Assembly (NCBI GenBank): GCA_042091375.1
Contig: JBELHO010000060.1
Span: 1 to 20,469, forward strand
DNA: 20,469 bases
DNA from: JBELHO01 sp042091375
GTDB taxonomy: Bacteria > Pseudomonadota > Gammaproteobacteria > Enterobacterales > Alteromonadaceae
Reading direction: 5' to 3'
Below, piece after piece: positions 1 to 6,939 of the stretch. The position numbers were made by a program, and so were the translations under genes. Below the pieces are notes generated by a model, which searched no databases, was not told where the DNA came from, and worked only from the letters and a program-made list of their open reading frames with translations. How positions within the stretch are numbered: position 1 is the stretch's first letter; each line of letters begins with the position of its first letter.

Positions 1-1
1 T

Positions 2-59
2 GTTAATGGCTAATGTGAAATAGTTAATGGTTAATGTGAAATAGTTAATGGTTAACGAT
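2..59. repeat. Short tandem repeat, about 2.8 copies of a 21-bp unit
   Basis: Three consecutive copies of a unit beginning GTTAATGG(C/T)TAATGTGAAAT start at positions 2, 23 and 44; the third degenerates after GTTAATGGTTAACG. A related TAATGGCTAATG string follows at about 59-71. The array is AT-rich, non-coding, and cut by the window edge, so its full copy number is unknown. It lies downstream of the minus-strand serine hydrolase gene. The units abut without spacers, so this is not a CRISPR. No function is evident. Confidence 0.7.
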
Positions 60-198
60 AATGGCTAATGCTACCTTTGAGAAACGCAGATCTGAAATAG
101 TTTTTTGCCAAAACAGTGAATTTTTGTGGTTTTACTGATTATTTTAATAATTTAAGATTTTTATTGTAAACTCATTCGTTGTTATTTCTTTTAAAAGC

Positions 199-1359
199 TC
201 ATCGAGCTAATCGCAATTGATAGCCAAGGATCTCAGGTGAGTCTGGATCGAGCAAGTTAAGTGCGTCTATCATTCCAGCAATAGCTAATTTATTGGGTCC
301 ATTAAAAAAGAGCACTAAGCCGTCGCCACTACTTGGATAATAATAAGCTAATGACACCACTTTCCAATTGGTTCCTCTGTGGCCAATGAGTTTTTCATCG
401 TCAAAAATCGACATACTCCAGCCCAAACCATAGCCTAATTGGGTTGGACAAGGAATGTCGCCACGATCATCACAAACGATGTCGTTTTGTTCAAATTGAA
501 CTCCTTGCATACTGTCTCTTGCTGCTGTTAACTCTGGTGATAAGCCATTGCCTTGCATTGCAGAGATCAAAAACTTGGCATAATCTTCAACAGTGATCAC
601 TAAGTTTGCTGCTGCAGAGTAGCTGCCTTCCTCAGCGCAGTAGCCATAAGGGCTACAGTAATACCCATAAAATGTACCCTCTTGATCATATGGCTTAGCG
701 ATTCGATCATAGTTTTTAGGATCTACTGTTAAATAGGCATCAGACATGCCTAAGGGATCAAAAATCACTGTTTGAACAAGTTGATCAAACGGAGTATTGA
801 GTTTGGTTTCAGCGTATTTAGCTAAATATTCAAATCCTTCGCCAGAATACCTAAACCCTTTACCCGGTTGATGAACAAAAGATAATTTTCCATCATTAGA
901 GAAGTACCGCCAGTTCATAAAACCGCTGGTGTGAGAAAGTAACATTTTCGGGGTTAATTCTTTAACGGCAGGATCATTAGTCAAATCTGGGTCGACCCAA
1001 AACGAGGCCACTTTTTCATCAAGGGAAAGCTTGTCTTGGGCTATCAAACGCAAAATAGTTTCTGCAACAACAGGTTTAGTTAATGAAGCGACATTAAACA
1101 GAGTCTGTCCAGAAGCGGGCACTCCTTCAGATTGCCAACCGTACTGATTTACCCACGCCACTTGCCCCTTATTGATCACGGCAACACCTAGCGTATTGAT
1201 GTTGTTTTTTTCAACGAGTTCCGCAAATGCTAAATCCAACTCAGCCGTGTTTGTTTTAGCTATATTGATGACCTTTGGCTTGTTCAAAGACAGTGAAGCA
1301 GGCTCAGTGCTACAACCGAAAAGTAACCCAACCAATAAAAAATAAACTATTTTCAACAT
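199..1359 (-). CDS. Serine hydrolase of the beta-lactamase (class C/PBP4*) family, lipoprotein
   Basis: This 386-residue protein has a lipoprotein signal peptide with lipobox LFGC (Cys16), so it is probably anchored in an envelope membrane. The body has the beta-lactamase/DD-peptidase fold signatures: nucleophile motif S92-L-T-K95, a Tyr motif Y171-S-G, and an HxG-type third motif at H327-R-G329. The SHTSG segment near residue 142 is also typical of this family. Members include D-aminopeptidases, esterases and peptidoglycan-related hydrolases; the substrate cannot be read from the sequence and antibiotic resistance should not be assumed. The Tyr motif is YSG rather than the common YxN. The gene lies 69 bp downstream of a second family member on the same strand, so the two are probably co-transcribed. 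A GGGGA sequence about 11 bases before the ATG supports this start. Confidence 0.85.
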   Translation of the reverse strand: MLKIVYFLLVGLLFGCSTEPASLSLNKPKVINIAKTNTAELDLAFAELVEKNNINTLGVAVINKGQVAWVNQYGWQSEGVPASGQTLFNVASLTKPVVAETILRLIAQDKLSLDEKVASFWVDPDLTNDPAVKELTPKMLLSHTSGFMNWRYFSNDGKLSFVHQPGKGFRYSGEGFEYLAKYAETKLNTPFDQLVQTVIFDPLGMSDAYLTVDPKNYDRIAKPYDQEGTFYGYYCSPYGYCAEEGSYSAAANLVITVEDYAKFLISAMQGNGLSPELTAARDSMQGVQFEQNDIVCDDRGDIPCPTQLGYGLGWSMSIFDDEKLIGHRGTNWKVVSLAYYYPSSGDGLVLFFNGPNKLAIAGMIDALNLLDPDSPEILGYQLRLAR

Positions 1360-1428
1360 AATATTAATTTCCCCGAATTATCTGGATGATCATAAGTAAA
1401 GTTGTTTAAGGCAGTGCTTGTGATTTTG

Positions 1429-2526
1429 TTAATTGGTTTTATTATTGTCTTGATCAAGCGATTCCTTGGAAAGGAAATGCTCGGCAATTTCATCAGCCAT
1501 CAAATCACTTCTCACGTTTCCGTTATTACTTAAAATAAAGACCGTTAATTTTTCATTGGGAAAACGCAAGCTTTGTGCGTGAAAACCATAAGTCACCCCG
1601 TCGTGATGGACAGCTTTTCTGTTTAGTCGATCTTGCAGTTTTAATCCAAAACCATAATTGCTGAATTCACTCTGTGGTATGGGTTGTTGACTGAGTGCTA
1701 GTAAGTGATCTTGATCGGTGACTGATTGCAGTTTTTGCTCGTAGATCAATTGATCTTTTAGGGTGGTAAATAAAAATCCTTCCCCCGTGGTTTTGGTAAC
1801 AGTTGGGGTTTGCCACCATTCACCTCTACCCCAATCACTGTATGGGTTTGCTCGATTGGGGATCACTTGCATATAACGTTCAACAAAAGCCGTATCTTGC
1901 ATGCCTAAACGTTGAAAAAACACTTTTGAATACTGAGTAAATGACACACCAGTCACCTTCTCAATAATCTGAGCGAGGATATTATAGTTTGAGTTACTGT
2001 ATTGATACTTTGTACCCGGTTGAAAAACCAATGTTTTTTGTTTAGTTAGTAAGTCAATGATGTCACTATTATCTAAACCAACTCGTTTCCACCAAACAGG
2101 CCCTTGCTCACTGAGTAAGTCAACATACTCGTGAATACCACTGGTATGATTAATTAAGTGTTTTATTTTAATTTTATCGTTGACATTAGGGTATAGAGTC
2201 GGCAAATACTTTCTTAGGTCATCCTCTATATTGAGCTTTTGATCCAGTGACAACTGCAAAATCATCAATGCAGTGAATTGTTTAGCCGTAGAAGCAATGT
2301 TTGAACGGGTATTTTGATCAAAAGGAACTTGATGTTGTAAATTGGAAAGGCCTCTGTACCTTTCGTAAATGACGACTCCATCTTTGACTATGCCCACTCC
2401 TATGCCTGGATCATCTGACTTAATGTTAGCATCCACAATGGCATCAATTTGGGGAAACTGCTGAGCTTGACCAGCCATTGAGAAGAACAAAGGTAAAAAA
2501 AACCCAAGCAACAAAAACTTTTTCAT
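1429..2526 (-). CDS. Exported serine hydrolase of the beta-lactamase family
   Basis: This 365-residue protein begins with a Sec signal peptide (MKK, then a hydrophobic run, then AGQAQQ near residue 20) and has no lipobox, so it is probably periplasmic or secreted. The family motifs are complete: S79-T-A-K82, Y176-S-N178 and H308-D-G310, with NHTSG near residue 126. Length and motif spacing fit the class C beta-lactamase-like/Pfam Beta-lactamase serine hydrolases. It is only distantly similar to the next gene downstream and therefore not a recent duplicate. The two genes probably form an operon with this one first. The real substrate is unknown; peptide or ester hydrolysis are both possible for this family. 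Confidence 0.85.
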   Translation of the reverse strand: MKKFLLLGFFLPLFFSMAGQAQQFPQIDAIVDANIKSDDPGIGVGIVKDGVVIYERYRGLSNLQHQVPFDQNTRSNIASTAKQFTALMILQLSLDQKLNIEDDLRKYLPTLYPNVNDKIKIKHLINHTSGIHEYVDLLSEQGPVWWKRVGLDNSDIIDLLTKQKTLVFQPGTKYQYSNSNYNILAQIIEKVTGVSFTQYSKVFFQRLGMQDTAFVERYMQVIPNRANPYSDWGRGEWWQTPTVTKTTGEGFLFTTLKDQLIYEQKLQSVTDQDHLLALSQQPIPQSEFSNYGFGLKLQDRLNRKAVHHDGVTYGFHAQSLRFPNEKLTVFILSNNGNVRSDLMADEIAEHFLSKESLDQDNNKTN

Positions 2527-2876
2527 TAGCTCACTCCATGTTGATATCCGCTTTGATGAAATAACTCTACCTAAATTGTGTGATAAAGTGCAACAGATTC
2601 CAAAGTGTTCAGTTTACACACCTGAGAATTACGATACTAGAATTCCCTTGTTTAATGGTGTGCGTGGCCGCGATCCTGCTGATCAAAAAACTACTCAAGC
2701 AAACCCGATCGCTTGGCAATTTCTGACTCAAAACCATCAATACTTTTTTGATTTTTTTTCAGCCAATACCTTTAGATACCTTCTTTCCCTTGAGTTTCAG
2801 ACCACTGACTCAATTGATCGCGATCCCCCTCATAGTTAAAGTAAGGCACTGACATGCCGCATGACACTTGCACTAA

Positions 2877-2897
2877 ATTAGGGCGTGTTGATCTTTC
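2877..2897. repeat. Left terminal inverted repeat of the MITE-like element
   Basis: It begins ATTAGGGCGTGTTGA and is the reverse complement of 3129-3149 at 20 of 21 positions; the single mismatch is near the inner end (GATC versus GAAC). Confidence 0.8.
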
Positions 2898-3128
2898 ATT
2901 TTAGCCTCTGCTATAGGCTAATTTTTAAGATAACAAGGCGAAAAGCGTGTTATGTAGTTATTCTACTTTAACGATTTTCAACGCTGTTAGGTTGAAAATT
3001 AGTCATAGCCCTTCGGGTTGCCTTGAAAAAGTGTCACTCTTTGTTGCTTAAAGACTATTTGGAACAACCAAACATGACTTTCAGCGCCTCGATTGCCATC
3101 TTTTTCAAGTGCAACAGAGCTATAAACT

Positions 3129-3149
3129 GAAAGTTCAACACGCCCTAAT
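3129..3149. repeat. Right terminal inverted repeat of the MITE-like element
   Basis: It ends TCAACACGCCCTAAT and pairs with 2877-2897. Directly outside it the decayed reading frame continues as IFIID on the minus strand, which fixes the outer boundary of the insertion. Confidence 0.8.
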
Positions 3150-3517
3150 ATCAATAATAAAAATTTAACGATTGGCCACACTGTTGGGAAACAAATTTTC
3201 ATATATGTGCCACTCGTCACTTTTAGGATGAAGCACAGTAGGGACACCATATATCCTCAATATTTGCGGGTCGCCTTCAAATGCACAAAACATGATGGTC
3301 ATACGCGGACTTTTGATCACATGAGCTGCACTTTCATTACCACTGCCTGTTAAATTTAGCCAAGCCACTTTGGTTTCACTGATCACTTTAAATGAATCTC
3401 CGCCTTTGGGGGATAGATTGACATGACCATTTTCAGCTGTAGTAGCGACGAAGTAAATTTTTTGCTTTTCAATGAAAGATATGTGCTTATTCGTTAATTT
3501 TAATGATTTTTTCCCAT

Positions 3518-3857
3518 ATTCACTGTTCCTTTCACAACGCCTTCACGCTACCCATTTAGCCTACTAATTTAGCACACCAGCTTTTGACCTCAACACAAAA
3601 CCAACATGCTGAAAAAAGAACGCATGTGCTAGGCGGATACGCCAAGAGAATACAACATGCCCTTACTAAAATGGCTAGTGATTGAAAGGCTTATGAAAGC
3701 AAGGCTGATAATAGTAAGGTTAACAATAGCAGGGCTGATCATTGCCGAGCTGTTCAGTTCGACCTGTTCAGTAATAGGGTGTCAGAGCTCAGCTGTCATT
3801 GCTCCCATCGCCCTGTCAAAATCCTAATAGCATGAGCAAGGCTTGATAAACTTCTGA
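3518..3857. other. Intergenic stretch without a recognisable gene
   Basis: These 340 bases separate the decayed oxidase gene from the GH63-like gene. No ORF with protein-like composition and no good terminator was seen. There are loose repeats such as two GTTCAG copies near 3753-3772 and recurring AGGCTGAT/AGGGCTGAT strings. It should contain the promoter of the decayed gene and the 3' untranslated region of the glycosidase operon. Confidence 0.5.
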
Positions 3858-5423
3858 TCAATTGACAAGTGTATGAACAATAGTCGATTTGTTTTCACAT
3901 TTGATTGGATATTCCCGAGACTGGTCATTGGTGATGATCTGCAATACAAAATCTTGCCGACATTCACTGGTAATGACAATGGGTTGTTCTAAAGATTGCC
4001 GCTTATTGGCAATGAGATCGACTGAATTCCATTGGCCTGACGGTGATTTAAATCGCAATCCGCGCAATCCGTGCCGACTTGTCTCGTTAATACGCCAAGT
4101 CACTCGATTATTGGGCGCATCAACCCGTAAGCCAATTTTGTGTTTAATCAGATAGTTGATAGGCGCGAGACCAGACCACCCAATAAAGTCTGGTTTTGCT
4201 TTGCGGCCTTTTTGCCATTTCAGGGGGTAATAATTTTCCCATGCAGTGCCTGTCTGTTCAAACACCGCAGTCGTGGCGTCTAAGTGATTTAATGCAATGT
4301 CTCGAGCCAATTGCCAACGCTGGTTTTTTTCAAGACCTTCAATGATCATTGTATTGGTAGGTACCCATACAGCGCCAGCCCAATAATCGCCATTAAAGCC
4401 GATCTCATTGACAGGATGAGTGGGCACTCTGTGGGCTGTGTTAAATGAGTTGGGATCATTGAGGTGTTGTACTAATCGATCCACTTGATGCTGTTGAGGT
4501 ATTTCTCCTAGTAATGTCCAAAAAGCGGCGATAGTGCGCATCGTCATGCGCTTATTGTCTTTGCCCCAATCGTAGTAGAATCCAGTCTTTTCATCCCACA
4601 AAGTGCGGTTGATAAAATTGGCGTAATGGTCTGCCCGTTGCGTGTAAAATTGTACTTCATTAGTTTGATCTAATATTTGCGCAATACTTGCCAACCAACG
4701 GTCAAAAATCACCATTTCTGCAGCCACATCAATGCCGGCTAACAACATTGAATTGCGCGGCGAATCATCCATAGCCCCGTGATCGGTTAAGTAAAGTCCG
4801 CTGTCTTTGTGATAGATTTTTTGATAACTATCGCGGAATTTTTTTAGGGGCAAATACACCTGAGATAACCTTTCTTTATCGGCAGTAAAAGCATATGCTT
4901 CTAGCTCAGCCCATGCCAAAATAGGGTGGTTTAAGTTACCAGGTGTGCCCGGCTCTGACCATCCTTTAACCCCCAACTTAGCGTCTTTTTCACCAATTTC
5001 ACGAATGATTTCACCATCTGGTAACTGGGTGCGATAAAAGTTATCTAAGCCTTCAATGGCAGGAAAAATATGATGGGCATAATTTCCCCACATAATAGAA
5101 AAACTCATGTCCCATAAAAAAATGTTTTCGTTAAATGCTTCGTCGATATAATTAGACACCAGCGGGCTGCTTTTAATCGGTGCTTTAAAGTGCTGAAAAC
5201 CTATTTCCCAGGCTTTGTAGTAAAAATCGATATAGCTAGGCTTTTGATCAAAAATAGGCTGTGGCAATTGATCTTTGTGCTCAGCAAACAGGGGTATATC
5301 GCCTCCTTGATATTGACGTTTAGGGTAGTAAGATCCTAACTCATTGAGGGATATTTCAGTACTACTCAAGGCTAGCAAAGGCATTAACAAAATCAATAAA
5401 CAACTCGAAATTCGCGTCTTCAT
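3858..5423 (-). CDS. Exported clan GH-G glycoside hydrolase (GH63/GH37-like, MGH1-type domain)
   Basis: The start is taken at the ATG at 5423, giving 521 residues with a Sec signal peptide (MKTRISSCLLILLMPLLALS). A longer frame from 5492 would run through the upstream gene and lose the signal. The body has (alpha/alpha)6-barrel motifs of GH63/GH37 and mannosylglycerate-hydrolase-like enzymes: FLWDMSFSIMWG near 102, AMDDSPRN near 217 (candidate catalytic acid Asp219/220), GDYWAGAVWVPTN near 345 and AWENYYP near 394 (candidate base Glu396). A small beta-rich C-terminal region follows after about 430. These enzymes usually cleave alpha-linked glucosides or mannosides; the exact substrate cannot be read here. 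The ATG overlaps the stop of the upstream endoglucanase gene as TAATG, so translation is probably coupled. Pairing with a beta-glucanase is notable because the inferred linkage specificities differ. Confidence 0.8.
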   Translation of the reverse strand: MKTRISSCLLILLMPLLALSSTEISLNELGSYYPKRQYQGGDIPLFAEHKDQLPQPIFDQKPSYIDFYYKAWEIGFQHFKAPIKSSPLVSNYIDEAFNENIFLWDMSFSIMWGNYAHHIFPAIEGLDNFYRTQLPDGEIIREIGEKDAKLGVKGWSEPGTPGNLNHPILAWAELEAYAFTADKERLSQVYLPLKKFRDSYQKIYHKDSGLYLTDHGAMDDSPRNSMLLAGIDVAAEMVIFDRWLASIAQILDQTNEVQFYTQRADHYANFINRTLWDEKTGFYYDWGKDNKRMTMRTIAAFWTLLGEIPQQHQVDRLVQHLNDPNSFNTAHRVPTHPVNEIGFNGDYWAGAVWVPTNTMIIEGLEKNQRWQLARDIALNHLDATTAVFEQTGTAWENYYPLKWQKGRKAKPDFIGWSGLAPINYLIKHKIGLRVDAPNNRVTWRINETSRHGLRGLRFKSPSGQWNSVDLIANKRQSLEQPIVITSECRQDFVLQIITNDQSREYPIKCENKSTIVHTLVN

Positions 5424-5425
5424 TA
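5421..5425 (-). other. TAATG stop/start overlap coupling the GH5 and GH63-like genes
   Basis: On the minus strand the TAA ending the endoglucanase gene shares its last A with the ATG of the next gene. With the signal peptide starting exactly at this ATG, this fixes the start of the downstream gene and implies translational coupling in one mRNA. A GGGGC stretch lies just upstream in the end of the first gene. Confidence 0.8.
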
Positions 5426-6415
5426 GTAGCCCCACTGTTGAATAATGTCTTTTAAGTACTGACCATTTTTCGATAAATCCGTGCTTTGCCATTGGCCGTT
5501 ACTGGCTGCATTGGGTGTTAACAAGGCAGATCCTTCGCGTTTATTGGTAACACTCCATGCACAGTGAATGAGTTGATGCTGGCGCAAGAAATCTAGCCAT
5601 GCACCAGTGCTTTCCTCGTCAATATTGCCATCACCATCGGCATTGACTGTGCCCCACTCTGAAACAATTAACGCTAAGCCAGCCTGTAAGGCTTTATTGG
5701 CTTTTTGACGAAGTGCCTGTTTGTGAGTGCCTGCATAAAAGTGCAAGGTGTAAGCAATATTGCTAGCACTTGTGATGGGATCATCAACCACTTTATCGAC
5801 ATCTTGCGACCAGCTTTGCGTGCCTACAAGAATGATATTCTGCTTGTCTATGTTGCGAATTTCTTTGATCACAGCTTCAGCATAAGGTTTGATCACAGTT
5901 GACCAATCTGTATTTTTCAGTGGCTCGTTGTAGATTTCGTAAATAATATTGGGGTAATGACCATATTTTTTGGCGATTTTCTGAAAGAAATCTATGGCTT
6001 GTAACAAGTGATCTTCTGCGTGATGGGAGTGCCAATCAACAATCACGTAAAGCCCTTGTTCAATAGCGGCCTCAATAACCCGCTCGGCTTTGCGATAATT
6101 TCTCTGTGGGTTAACAATATAGCCGCCTTTATTATCAACACCTATAGCGGCGCGCACTATACCCGCCTGCCACTGTGTGGCAAAAGTTGCGATCACTTCT
6201 GCATTATAATATTTTTCGCCCTCCCAACCGTCATTACTCCAAAATAAACTGGGGCCAGCAAGGGATACAGGCTGATTTTGTTGGTTAACGACTTTGCCAT
6301 TGACTACCTGTAAATTGCCGTGTTTTGCGACTGGCGTTTTTGCTTGCAAATTCGCTGAACTAAAAATCATTAGCCAAACACACAGTACCATTTTAAATTT
6401 CATCAATTTTGTCAT
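5423..6415 (-). CDS. Exported GH5 endoglucanase (cellulase-type)
   Basis: This is a single-domain GH5 enzyme of 330 residues with a signal peptide (MKFKMVLCVWLMIFSSANLQA). From the chosen start the acid/base is Glu164 in YEIYNEP and the nucleophile is Glu253 in IVSEWGT; other family marks are VDWHSHH near residue 126 and YTLHFYAGTH near 222. The layout resembles GH5 subfamily 2 endo-beta-1,4-glucanases, though this subfamily call is from memory of motifs. No carbohydrate-binding module is visible. Three ATGs lie close together (6430, 6415, 6403); 6415 is chosen because GGGATGTG lies a good distance upstream of it. It is the first gene of a two-gene operon with the GH63-like enzyme and probably cuts beta-glucan chains outside the cytoplasm. 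Confidence 0.87.
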   Translation of the reverse strand: MTKLMKFKMVLCVWLMIFSSANLQAKTPVAKHGNLQVVNGKVVNQQNQPVSLAGPSLFWSNDGWEGEKYYNAEVIATFATQWQAGIVRAAIGVDNKGGYIVNPQRNYRKAERVIEAAIEQGLYVIVDWHSHHAEDHLLQAIDFFQKIAKKYGHYPNIIYEIYNEPLKNTDWSTVIKPYAEAVIKEIRNIDKQNIILVGTQSWSQDVDKVVDDPITSASNIAYTLHFYAGTHKQALRQKANKALQAGLALIVSEWGTVNADGDGNIDEESTGAWLDFLRQHQLIHCAWSVTNKREGSALLTPNAASNGQWQSTDLSKNGQYLKDIIQQWGY

Positions 6416-6570
6416 TTGATCACATCCCATTTTTGTGATTTTTGATCAAACTACCGATCGACAAAGCTTCTGTCGACTGAGAAGACAACACATCTTAAAG
6501 TTGAACGTTTAAATTGACGTAAAGACAAAAGTCAGACCTTGCCGCGAAGCCAGCAATGCTGTTTTGATTC

Positions 6571-6589
6571 TCAAAAACAGTGTTTTTGA
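6571..6589. promoter_or_regulatory. Perfect inverted repeat, TCAAAAAC-AGT-GTTTTTGA
   Basis: Two perfect 8-bp arms are separated by three bases and followed by a T-rich run (to about 6600). The stem has only two G-C pairs, so it would be a weak terminator; it may instead be an operator or simple AT-rich chance structure. It lies upstream of the GH5 gene. Confidence 0.35.
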
Positions 6590-6740
6590 TTTTTTTATTT
6601 TCAGGTAAACTGTGCAAACACTTTAACTAGATAAGTCATGGGTTGACCTTCACCAATTGACAGGCATTGCATAAAATCTACTGTTATTTACATGCAACAT
6701 TGCTAAGTTTGGTCGATTACTCCAGCTAATATCAACCCAG

Positions 6741-6770
6741 GCGATAAATGAAAGCGCTTTCATTTATCGC
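6741..6770. promoter_or_regulatory. Perfect 30-bp palindrome, likely LacI-family operator
   Basis: The left half GCGATAAATGAAAGC is followed directly by its exact reverse complement. The centre TGAAAGCGCTTTCA, with a central CG step, is the typical shape of LacI/GalR-family operators for sugar utilisation genes. It lies 170 bp before the ExoP-like GH3 start and about 325 bp before the GH5 start, between divergent glycosidase units, so a beta-glucoside-responsive repressor could control both. No LacI-type gene lies in this window, so the regulator would be encoded elsewhere. Confidence 0.75.
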
Positions 6771-6939
6771 TTAAATTGATTATTCTGTAGTTCTAATAAT
6801 GCCGTTAGACATGATTTGTAAACCTGACATAAAAAAACGCACATGAACAAAATAACTAATAAACTGACTTTGCGCTCAGAGCAGCAATTAACCAAAGCAA
6901 ATAGAGTGGCTTTTTTAACAAGATCAACAAGGGGATCAC

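Larger units (their letters stand above)
2877..3149. mobile_element. MITE-like non-autonomous element, 273 bp
   Basis: The element is bounded by 21-bp terminal inverted repeats at 2877-2897 and 3129-3149, starting ATTAGGGCGTGTTGA and differing at one position. It carries no credible gene and is far too short for a transposase. It interrupts the pyridoxamine-phosphate-oxidase-like pseudogene, which reads coherently on both sides, so the insertion boundaries are supported independently of the repeats. No clear target-site duplication remains next to the repeats. The interior is AT-rich with short hairpins, for example AGCCCTTCGGGTTGCC near 3005. An autonomous partner with the same ends would be expected elsewhere in the genome. 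Confidence 0.8.
2691..3517 (-). pseudogene. Pyridoxamine 5'-phosphate oxidase family protein, broken and split by a MITE-like element
   Basis: Read on the minus strand, two blocks of protein-like sequence flank the 2877-3149 element. The upstream block reads KLTNKHISFIEKQKIYF, then GHVNLSPKGGDSFKVISE, then NLTGSGNESAAHVI, RMTIMFCAFEGDPQILRIYG and LFPNSVANR. The downstream block reads LVQVSCGMSVPYFNYEGDRD, QLSQWSETQGKEGI, then RYWLKKNQKSIDGF and ends SGLLE. I recognise this as a pyridoxamine-phosphate-oxidase-like flavin/PLP-fold protein. Four lesions are visible: a frameshift in a 6-A run just after the ATG at 3517 (one extra A restores MGKKSLKLT), a TAA at 3165-3167, the insertion itself, and a TAA at 2772-2774. 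Removing exactly 273 bp and adding one A gives a 184-residue frame apart from the two stops. An AAAGGA sequence precedes the ATG. Confidence 0.85.
6416..6939. other. Divergent control region between the GH5 operon and the ExoP-like GH3 gene
   Basis: About 520 non-coding bases separate the two divergent glycosidase transcription units. They hold the 30-bp palindrome at 6741-6770, an AT-only inverted repeat at 6571-6589, and a small TCGACA...TGTCGA inverted repeat near 6458-6476. No protein-like ORF was seen. Both promoters should lie here, but I could not place sigma-70 boxes with confidence. Confidence 0.6.

Noticed and set aside
2..59. Repeats at the left edge as a CRISPR array
   Set aside because: The 21-bp units abut directly with no unique spacers and no cas gene is near.
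199..2526. Serine hydrolases as antibiotic-resistance beta-lactamases
   Set aside because: They have the fold motifs, but the third motif is HxG rather than KTG and the family is mostly peptidases and esterases, so resistance is not supported.
2576..2839. Plus-strand 87-codon ORF
   Set aside because: It is antisense to the C-terminal part of the pyridoxamine-phosphate-oxidase-like remnant, whose minus-strand translation is clearly protein-like; the plus ORF has no family features.
2999..3250. Minus-strand 83-codon ORF
   Set aside because: It runs through the MITE-like element and out of frame into the decayed oxidase gene, so it is not a real gene.
5424..5492. Longer N-terminus of the GH63-like protein starting at 5492
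   Set aside because: It lies wholly inside the upstream GH5 gene and would bury the signal peptide; the TAATG overlap start at 5423 fits better.
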